Shown piece after piece: positions 22,262 through 27,176 of a stretch of 27,176 nucleotides of DNA; the stretch's first letter is position 1, and each line of letters opens with the position of its first letter. Where the stretch lies: NCBI GenBank assembly GCA_900547585.1, contig URHD01000023.1:1-27176 (forward strand), given 5' to 3'. Source of the DNA: an uncultured bacterium. GTDB taxonomy: Bacteria; Cyanobacteriota; Vampirovibrionia; Gastranaerophilales; Gastranaerophilaceae. The position numbers were made by a program, and so were the translations under genes. Under the pieces are notes generated by a model. That model had not been told where the DNA came from. It made no database searches and saw nothing but the letters and a program-made list of their open reading frames with translations.

Positions 22262-23814
22262 ACGCCGCAGCACACGAAGAATGGAAACCCTCAAGAAGCC
22301 CGTGGTACAGCGCAGGCGCCGTTATGCTAACCATTTTTATGGTGATTCTGGATTCTTCAATCGCAAATGTTGCCCTGCCCAATATCGCCGGCAGTTTTTC
22401 TGCCACGCAAGACGAATCCACGTGGGTTTTGACGAGTTATCTTGTTGCAAACGGCGTTATTATCCCCTCGACAGCGTGGTTTTCAACGCTTTTTGGGCGA
22501 AAAAACTTCCTTTTGCTCTCAACAATCCTTTTTACCGCCTCATCAGCCCTTTGCGGGATGGCATCGAGCATGGGGATGTTGATTTTTGCCCGTGTAATTC
22601 AAGGTTTGGGCGGCGGAGCGATTATGCCTATCGGGCAGGCGGTTATGATGGAGGAATTTCCCGTCGAAGAACGCGGTGTGGCGATGTCAGTATTTGGTTT
22701 TGGGGTGATTTTTGCTCCGATTATCGGCCCGACGCTCGGGGGCTGGATTACGGACACATATTCTTGGCACTGGATTTTTCTGATTAACGTTCCTGTTGGC
22801 ATAATCGCCGTTATCCTCGGAAATCTCTTCATTGAAGACCCGCCCTACGCAAGAAAAGGCAAGGTTCAAAAGGTAGATTATATCGGATTTATACTTTTGA
22901 TTGTGTGGTTGTTTTCGTTGCAGGTTGTGCTCGACAACGGGCAAAAATCCGACTGGTTCGGCTCAAGATGGGTTAGGTGGACAACTGCGCTCTCTTTAAG
23001 CTGTTTTATCGGCTTCATCTGGCGGGAATTAACAACAAAAGTGCCGATTGTAGACTTAAAAGTCTTTCTTGACCGCAATTTTATTGTCGGAACCGCACTT
23101 AATTCGGTTGTTGGAGCTGTTTTGTACTCAACTCTGGCGATTTTGCCGCTGTTTTTGCAGCATTTAATGGGTTATACGGCTACTTTGAGCGGTCTGGCGA
23201 TTAGTCCGAGGGGGTTTGGGTCGCTTGCGGGGCTTGTCGCAGTGGCATTTCTTTCCAACAAGGTTGACCAGCGTTATGTGGTCATTACGGGCATGCTTCT
23301 TCTTACCATTTCGAATCTCATGTTCGGTTCGATGAATTTGAACATTGGGATGGGCAATATTATTTTCCCGAACATAATTTGCGGGTTTTCTTTCAGCCTT
23401 TTGATGATTCCGTTGATGACAATCACTTTTGTAACCCTCAAAAACAGCCAGATGACCAACGCTTCGGGGATTTTCAACCTCGCAAAGAGCGTGGGCGGTG
23501 CAATCGGTACTTCTATCGTTTCCACGCTCATTCAGAGGATGGGGCAGGTTCATCAGACGCATTTGATAAGAAATTTAACCTATTCAAACCCCGGATTTGT
23601 TGAAAAACTCGCAGCAATCCAGAGCGGAATTGCCGTTCACACAGGGGAATTCGTTGCGCAGGAAAAAGCCAATTTTATGGTCTACATGCAGCTTCAGCAG
23701 CAGGCGAATTTGCTTGCTTTCATGGATTGTTTTAAAATATACGCAGCGGCGGTTTTTCTGCTGACGCCGTTTGTGTTCCTGTTCAAAAAAGCGAAGTACA
23801 AAAAAGAGGGTTAA
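22258..23814 (+). CDS. EmrB/QacA-family (DHA2) MFS efflux pump
   Basis: Proton-driven drug/proton antiporter, 518 residues with about 14 membrane helices. Conserved signatures are LDSSIANVALPNIAGSF in helix 1, the motif A loop STLFGRKNFLLLST between helices 2 and 3, and RVIQGLGGGAIMPIGQA (motif B). FGFGVIFAPIIGPTLGGWI is motif C of antiporters, followed by HWIFLINVPVG. Known EmrB proteins export lipophilic acids, uncouplers and, in FarB, long-chain fatty acids; the actual substrate here is unknown. It is translated from within the emrA stop. Together with EmrA and the divergent TolC homologue it gives a complete tripartite pump. Confidence 0.93.
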   Translation: MNAAAHEEWKPSRSPWYSAGAVMLTIFMVILDSSIANVALPNIAGSFSATQDESTWVLTSYLVANGVIIPSTAWFSTLFGRKNFLLLSTILFTASSALCGMASSMGMLIFARVIQGLGGGAIMPIGQAVMMEEFPVEERGVAMSVFGFGVIFAPIIGPTLGGWITDTYSWHWIFLINVPVGIIAVILGNLFIEDPPYARKGKVQKVDYIGFILLIVWLFSLQVVLDNGQKSDWFGSRWVRWTTALSLSCFIGFIWRELTTKVPIVDLKVFLDRNFIVGTALNSVVGAVLYSTLAILPLFLQHLMGYTATLSGLAISPRGFGSLAGLVAVAFLSNKVDQRYVVITGMLLLTISNLMFGSMNLNIGMGNIIFPNIICGFSFSLLMIPLMTITFVTLKNSQMTNASGIFNLAKSVGGAIGTSIVSTLIQRMGQVHQTHLIRNLTYSNPGFVEKLAAIQSGIAVHTGEFVAQEKANFMVYMQLQQQANLLAFMDCFKIYAAAVFLLTPFVFLFKKAKYKKEG

Positions 23815-23815
23815 A

Positions 23816-24562
23816 ATGATTGCATCCGATATTCTTCTGGAAAAATCTTACGAGGTAAAATATTATGAACAAAACCTCAAAAATGAGCTAAAAGAGGCGT
23901 CTTTATTGAATTTTTTGCAGGACGCAGCGACTGTAAGCGCAGAAAGCCTGGGATTCGGGCCGTCTTTTGTGTTTTCGAATAATCTTGCGTGGTTTGTGCT
24001 CAAATATCATATTGAGCTCTCAAAACCTGTCAAAAATACCGGTTCCGTAATCATAAAAACCGAACCGCGCGGTGCGCACAGGCTTTATGCGTACAGAGAT
24101 TTTGGAATTTATCTTCCTGACGGGGAAAAAATCGGTTTTGCGTCGAGCCTCTGGGCGCTTGTTGATATGAATTCAAAAAGAATGCTCCCGATGGAAAAAG
24201 CGCTTCCTGATATGTTCAAATACGAAAAGCGCGATTCAGACCCTGATTTTGCGAAGATTCCGCCTCTTGAAAGTGAAAAAATAAGTTTTGAAAAAGAATT
24301 TGAGGTAAAATTCGACGATGTTGACGTAAATCAGCATGCAAATAACGCAAATTATATCATCTGGGCGCTGGAATCGCTTCCGCATGAGTTCAGAATGAAC
24401 CACACCCCCGCCGTAATCGATATAAAATACCGCAAAGAAATCAAAATGGGCGGAAAAATCCTTTCCCGCTCGCAAACAATCGCTCCGAACACTACAATTC
24501 ACGTCATCACAGAAAAAGAAGCCGGTGAAGAGCTTTGCTGTGCGCAGTTTGTGTGGAGATAA
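23816..24562 (+). CDS. Acyl-ACP thioesterase (FatA/FatB-like)
   Basis: Releases free fatty acid from acyl carrier protein. The 248-residue protein has two hotdog halves. The first (about 8-135) contains SYEVKYYEQNLKNELKEASL and NNLAWFVLKYHIELSKPVKN. The second (about 155-248) contains FEVKFDDVDVNQHANNANYI, whose Asn172 and His174 correspond to the catalytic Asn-x-His of plant and bacterial enzymes. Length is normal for bacterial forms. The ATG at 23816 directly follows the emrB stop and has AGAGGG upstream; the frame open to 23771 lies inside emrB. Its place as the last gene of the MarR-regulated pump operon is suggestive: it may produce what the pump exports, or answer the same signal. Confidence 0.85.
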   Translation: MIASDILLEKSYEVKYYEQNLKNELKEASLLNFLQDAATVSAESLGFGPSFVFSNNLAWFVLKYHIELSKPVKNTGSVIIKTEPRGAHRLYAYRDFGIYLPDGEKIGFASSLWALVDMNSKRMLPMEKALPDMFKYEKRDSDPDFAKIPPLESEKISFEKEFEVKFDDVDVNQHANNANYIIWALESLPHEFRMNHTPAVIDIKYRKEIKMGGKILSRSQTIAPNTTIHVITEKEAGEELCCAQFVWR

Positions 24563-24598
24563 GCATAAAAAAAATGCTTACAAATCGTTGCAAGCATT
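24561..24598 (+). terminator. Alternative stem-loops after the thioesterase gene
   Basis: AAGCAT (24561-24566), ATGCTT (24574-24579) and AAGCAT (24592-24597) allow two mutually exclusive hairpins; the second extends to 7 bp (24573-24579 with 24592-24598). No run of T follows, so termination is uncertain. Confidence 0.3.
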
Positions 24599-24879
24599 AA
24601 ATAAACACGAGGATATTAAGAGAGAGAGAGTATATGGATAAAATTTAAATTTGAGTCACTTTTTAAGGTCTGCCGCGTTTAAAGTTTGTTTTGTTTTTGC
24701 TTCCTTTAAATTTGATATCCCTTACTCTTATATAAAGTATTTTTCGATTTGAAAATTGCCTGTTTGTTTTAATAATTTTAAGAAATGTTAATAAACACCC
24801 CGAAACCCGCTCCATGAGGGTTAATTTTTATATAAAAATATGTTATACTACAAGTGTAATAGCAAGAAAGAGCAAAAAT
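24563..24879. other. Gene-free stretch of 317 bases
   Basis: It contains the alternative hairpins at its left end and a (GA)n run near 24621-24630. Two AAATTTAAATTT-like A/T blocks follow, and a probable promoter of the HNH gene with TATACT at 24844-24849 about 30 bases before its ATG. I see nothing coding. Confidence 0.5.
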
Positions 24880-25386
24880 ATGAAACGGGTACTCTTGTTG
24901 GATCAGAATAATCATCCGCTCCGGGTATGCAGCTGGAAGCGGGCACTGGTTTTGATTCTCAAGGGGAAAGCCCAATGCGCAAAAAGCATAAGTAATATTG
25001 AAGACATCATCAACATAGACAATACCCTTATACCTCGCATCATCAGGCTAAATTATGAAGTGGCAGTTCCAGATTTGGAGCTGCCTTTTAGCAGGGAAAA
25101 CATTTTTACGCGCGACAACTACACATGCCAGTATTGCGGACAAAAATTCTCCGCTTCTGAACTGACGCTTGACCATGTTTACCCGAAATCACGCTTAGGG
25201 CCGGATATTTGGGAAAATATCGTTACCTGCTGCAAAGAATGCAACCAGTTTAAAGCCGACAAAACCCCGAAAGAAGCCGGAATGAAGCTCATGCGCCGAC
25301 CTTACCGTCCGGGCGGATATTTTGAATTTGAACTGTTAAAATATGCGCCGGAAGATCGTTATTACTGGGAAAATTGGGCATGTTAA
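24880..25386 (+). CDS. HNH endonuclease of the cyanobacterial stand-alone type, 168 aa
   Basis: Predicted metal-dependent nuclease. The N-terminal part (MKRVLLLDQNNHPLRVCSWK) and the RRP/RPG tail follow the short HNH protein found in most cyanobacteria as I recall it. The HNH domain has a structural zinc site: Cys83 and Cys86 in CQYCG, and Cys118 and Cys121 in CCKEC. Catalytic positions are Asp98-His99 (LTLDHVYPKSR), Asn113 (WENIVT) and Asn122 in place of the last His. I chose the ATG at 24880, where homology begins and AAAGAG is upstream. There is no restriction methylase, integrase or IscB-type RuvC domain nearby, so it is not part of an obvious mobile system. Cellular role unknown. Confidence 0.85.
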   Translation: MKRVLLLDQNNHPLRVCSWKRALVLILKGKAQCAKSISNIEDIINIDNTLIPRIIRLNYEVAVPDLELPFSRENIFTRDNYTCQYCGQKFSASELTLDHVYPKSRLGPDIWENIVTCCKECNQFKADKTPKEAGMKLMRRPYRPGGYFEFELLKYAPEDRYYWENWAC

Positions 25387-25395
25387 AAGTGTAAT

Positions 25396-25761
25396 TTATT
25401 TTTTATCAACAACTTTTATGATATGCCATCCGAACTGGGTTTGCACGGGTCGGGAAATATCGCCGGGCTCCATTGAAAATGCGGCGTCCTCAAATTCCTT
25501 GACCATTTGTCCGCGCCTGAAGTAGCCCAAATCGCCTCCGTTTTTGCCGGAGGGACATTTTGAATATTTTTGAGCCAGATATTCAAAGCTGATGCCGTTA
25601 TCGAGCCTTTTTTCAATGAGTTTTGCCTCCTGCTCGGTATCCACGAGGATATGCTGCGCACGAACGGCAATTGCGTCTCTTGCCTCGGATTTCAGGTTTG
25701 TAAATCCGAAAATTCCACAAATTAATGCAAATATTGTAAATAATCTGAAAATTGTCGTCAT
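25396..25761 (-). CDS. Small exported parvulin-type peptidyl-prolyl isomerase
   Basis: PpiC-like isomerase acting on proline peptide bonds in exported proteins. The 121-residue product has a signal peptide or anchor (MTTIFRLFTIFALICGIFGF). A single parvulin domain follows: RAQHILVDTEQEAKLIEKRL, FEYLAQKYSKCPSGKNGGDL, GYFRRGQMVKEFEDAAFSM, PVQTQFGWHIIKV. It lacks the SurA/PrsA chaperone arms. The ATG at 25761 has AAAGGAG 7 bases upstream; a frame open to 25824 adds a segment without that support. It is convergent with the HNH gene. Confidence 0.9.
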   Translation of the reverse strand: MTTIFRLFTIFALICGIFGFTNLKSEARDAIAVRAQHILVDTEQEAKLIEKRLDNGISFEYLAQKYSKCPSGKNGGDLGYFRRGQMVKEFEDAAFSMEPGDISRPVQTQFGWHIIKVVDKK

Positions 25762-25859
25762 AAAAAACTCCTTTAATTTGTCATGCAAATTATAAAACAA
25801 ATTAAACACGCAGTCACCCTGCACATGTGGAGAATACTTCCCAGCGCCAAACCATCAAA

Positions 25860-25942
25860 GTGAAAAAAGTTGAATATTCATTTTTTTAGCTCGATTCACT
25901 GCGTTCATAGGCGTCAAAAAATGAACATTCAACTTTTTTCAC
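25860..25942. repeat. Long perfect-stem hairpin, 27-position stem
   Basis: 25860-25886 pairs with 25916-25942 over 27 positions. There is one A-C mismatch on the plus strand, which is a G-U wobble on the minus strand. The 29-base loop contains TCACTGCGTTC (25896-25906), nearly the same as in the loop at 15925-15935. It lies between two minus-strand genes. Confidence 0.6.
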
Positions 25943-25971
25943 GCTGCAGCATATTATTTTACAATCAAATT

Positions 25972-26003
25972 ATTAAGAAAAAGACCGGCATGACCGGTCT
26001 TTG
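25972..26003 (-). terminator. Rho-independent terminator of the coaD operon
   Basis: On the minus strand AAAGACCGG (26002-25994), a 5-base loop and CCGGTCTTT (25988-25980) form a 9-bp GC-rich stem followed by TTTCTTAAT. It lies 27 bases past the stop of the DivIVA-like gene. A canonical terminator. Confidence 0.85.
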
Positions 26004-26028
26004 CAAAAGTTATGACATTTTTAATTTT

Positions 26029-26628
26029 TTATTGGATATATTCCGATTCATAACCCTGCTGCGCGGGAGCGGAATAATCCATTGCGTTTTGCGGATAATT
26101 TGTTTTTGCCTGTTTTAATTTTCCGAGATACATTTTTCCGTTTTGAACAATCTGCTGAAGCTGCGACAAATCAGTATCAATATTGTTCAAAATCTGCTCA
26201 GCATAGTTTTCTGCACCCTCTTTTGTTCTGAGAGCTTCGTCTTCTGCCTGAATTTTGATAGCTTTTGCTTCATCAATGGTTTTTTCGCGCAAATCCTGAC
26301 ATTCTGCGAGAACCTGTTCTTTAATTTTTTCAGCCTCTTTGTGAACCTGATTTAAAAGCTCGGATTCAGAAAGAATTTTTTCAGCTTCGTTTCTTGCGTC
26401 AATAATTATGCGTTCTGCGCGCTGTTGTGCCTCAATCTGGATTTCTTCGCGGCGGCGGAGGATGGATTCCGCTTCTTTGATATCTTCGGGGATAGATGCG
26501 TCAATTCTGTCAAGAAGCGTTTCCATGTCCGAACTTTTTATAAGAACAAACCCCGGAAGAAGGTGCAAACCCTTGTCCAGTACGAAGTTAGCGCGTCCTA
26601 AAAGGTCTTTGATTCTTAACTGTGTCAT
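26029..26628 (-). CDS. DivIVA / ATP-synthase-b-like coiled-coil protein, 199 aa
   Basis: Residues about 30-60 (KSSDMETLLDRIDASIPEDI) resemble the short membrane- or partner-binding region of DivIVA-like proteins. A long, highly charged coiled coil from about 50 to 165 follows (ILRRREEIQIEAQQRAERII, DARNEAEKILSE, AEKIKEQVLAECQDLREKTI). The C-terminus is Tyr/Gln/Pro-rich and loose (about 175-199). A gene of this sort next to coaD is a recurring arrangement in cyanobacteria, and such genes are often labelled ATP synthase b-like. It could be a cell-division or envelope scaffold; not proven. It starts 16 bases after coaD with AAAGG upstream and is followed by a strong terminator. Confidence 0.7.
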   Translation of the reverse strand: MTQLRIKDLLGRANFVLDKGLHLLPGFVLIKSSDMETLLDRIDASIPEDIKEAESILRRREEIQIEAQQRAERIIIDARNEAEKILSESELLNQVHKEAEKIKEQVLAECQDLREKTIDEAKAIKIQAEDEALRTKEGAENYAEQILNNIDTDLSQLQQIVQNGKMYLGKLKQAKTNYPQNAMDYSAPAQQGYESEYIQ

Positions 26629-26644
26629 AACTTTTTTACCTTTC

Positions 26645-27115
26645 TTATATTTTATGAAAATATTCTACCACACATGGAGGCACAAATTTCGAAATATCGC
26701 CGTTATTTTTTGCGATTTCCTTAACCGTGCTTGAGGAAATGAAGTTGTATTTTGGTTTTGTAATCAAAAATACAGTGGTAATCTCCGGTGCAAGAGCATT
26801 ATTTGTCTGGGAAAGCTGCATTTCGTATTCAAAATCCGAAACCGCCCTCAAACCTCTAATCAGGACGTTTGAGCCCTTTGCTTTTGCATATTCGATAGTC
26901 AATCCGTCAAAACTGTCAACCTCAACATTTTCGTAGTCTTTTACAGACTCTTTGATAAGCGCAACACGGTCAGCAGTGGGAAGAAAACCCTTTTTTGCGT
27001 CATTCTGAAGCACAGCAATAATAACTTTGTCAAAAAGCAGGCTTGCTTTATGCAGAACATCCAGATGTCCTTTTGTTATCGGGTCAAAACTGCCCGGATA
27101 AATCGCAATTCTCAT
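26645..27115 (-). CDS. coaD: Phosphopantetheine adenylyltransferase
   Basis: CoaD transfers AMP from ATP to 4'-phosphopantetheine, the penultimate step of coenzyme A synthesis. The 156-residue protein begins MRIAIYPGSFDPITKGHLDV, with the nucleotidyltransferase TxGH motif (TKGH). It has VLIRGLRAVSDFEYEMQLSQ and the C-terminal ISSSTVKEIAKNNGDISKFV, all diagnostic. Length is typical (about 160). AGAAAGGA lies about 13 bases before the ATG. First gene of a two-gene operon with the coiled-coil gene downstream. Confidence 0.96.
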   Translation of the reverse strand: MRIAIYPGSFDPITKGHLDVLHKASLLFDKVIIAVLQNDAKKGFLPTADRVALIKESVKDYENVEVDSFDGLTIEYAKAKGSNVLIRGLRAVSDFEYEMQLSQTNNALAPEITTVFLITKPKYNFISSSTVKEIAKNNGDISKFVPPCVVEYFHKI

Positions 27116-27137
27116 CTAATACGCGGTTTCCTTTCTC

Positions 27138-27156
27138 AAAAAACAGATTGTTTTTT
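27138..27156. terminator. AT-only stem-loop upstream of coaD
   Basis: AAAAAACA (27138-27145) and TGTTTTTT (27149-27156) form an 8-bp stem with a 3-base loop. Its weak A/T stem and its place before coaD make a terminator role doubtful. Confidence 0.25.
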
Positions 27157-27176
27157 AATAGTCTTAATTTATTATA

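Noticed and set aside
24601..24660. GA-repeat region as a CRISPR or tandem-repeat locus
   Set aside because: It is only a short dinucleotide run without repeated units and spacers. No CRISPR array or cas gene is seen anywhere in the window.
24880..25386. HNH gene as an IscB/OMEGA or HNH-RNA (HEARO) system linked to the RNA elements
   Set aside because: The protein lacks a RuvC-like domain and is the short stand-alone cyanobacterial type. None of the RNA copies is adjacent to it.
1..27176. tRNA, tmRNA, rRNA or other classical RNA genes
   Set aside because: I looked in the intergenic regions for cloverleaf-like sequence and TTCGA-type T-loops and found none that fold convincingly; a covariance-model scan would be decisive.

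Overview
The window is a densely packed bacterial chromosome segment with about 30 protein genes, no rRNA or tRNA, no recognisable transposase and no CRISPR array. I infer a gut-type non-photosynthetic relative of cyanobacteria (Melainabacteria / Vampirovibrionia, order Gastranaerophilales). The reasons are the short HNH protein that is widespread in cyanobacteria (24880-25386), coaD followed by a DivIVA/ATP-synthase-b-like coiled-coil gene, several orphan proteins with an 'MGLSASQ...'-type start or an N-terminal 'VNFSAK'-type tract, and a Gram-negative envelope (TolC, EmrA, GatD). This placement is from memory of such families, not from a search.

Layout. 58-1682: an orphan membrane or lipoprotein gene, tail to tail with galE. 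1851-4624: a shikimate operon aroC-aroK-aroB with overlapping genes behind a good sigma70-type promoter. 4748-8766: two dipeptide/oligopeptide ABC permeases, an MgtC-family membrane protein and a TPR protein, closely spaced or overlapping. 8767-9154: a gene-free stretch holding RNA element 1. 9155-10023: a small orphan gene and maf. 9976-15554, all minus strand: a solute-binding lipoprotein, an orphan membrane protein, gatD, an XRE regulator, an HExxH metallopeptidase-like protein and a regulator with four tandem GntR-type winged helices. 15555-16225: a 671-base gene-free stretch holding RNA elements 2 and 3 head to head. 16226-19153: an orphan coiled-coil protein behind a flagellar-sigma-like promoter, a zinc-type L-asparaginase, an MshEN-like protein and a FlaG-like protein. 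19158-24562: a drug or fatty-acid efflux locus, with tolC divergent from marR-emrA-emrB-acyl-ACP thioesterase. 24880-27115: the HNH protein, a small exported parvulin, a DivIVA-like coiled coil and coaD.

The most striking observation is a three-copy structured element (8905-9025, 15679-15792, 15971-16094). Each copy has a long outer helix of 18-23 bp whose sequence is different in every copy but stays paired. Each also has an inner 4-bp helix that changes in compensating fashion. Between the two helices lie two 17-nt strands that are essentially invariant, with one base differing in one copy. G-U wobble pairs in all three copies point to the same sense strand. This is the classical signature of a conserved non-coding RNA, and I cannot match it to a family I know. 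The copies lie between transcription units and apparently upstream of the neighbouring genes' promoters, so they look more like stand-alone RNAs than riboswitch leaders.

How the genes work together: aroC/K/B supply chorismate. EmrA-EmrB-TolC would form a tripartite pump under MarR control; the thioesterase in the same operon suggests fatty acids or other lipophilic acids as substrate or signal. GatD should amidate lipid II, but its partner MurT is not in the window. FlaG-like and sigma28-promoter features hint at a remnant or active flagellar regulon.
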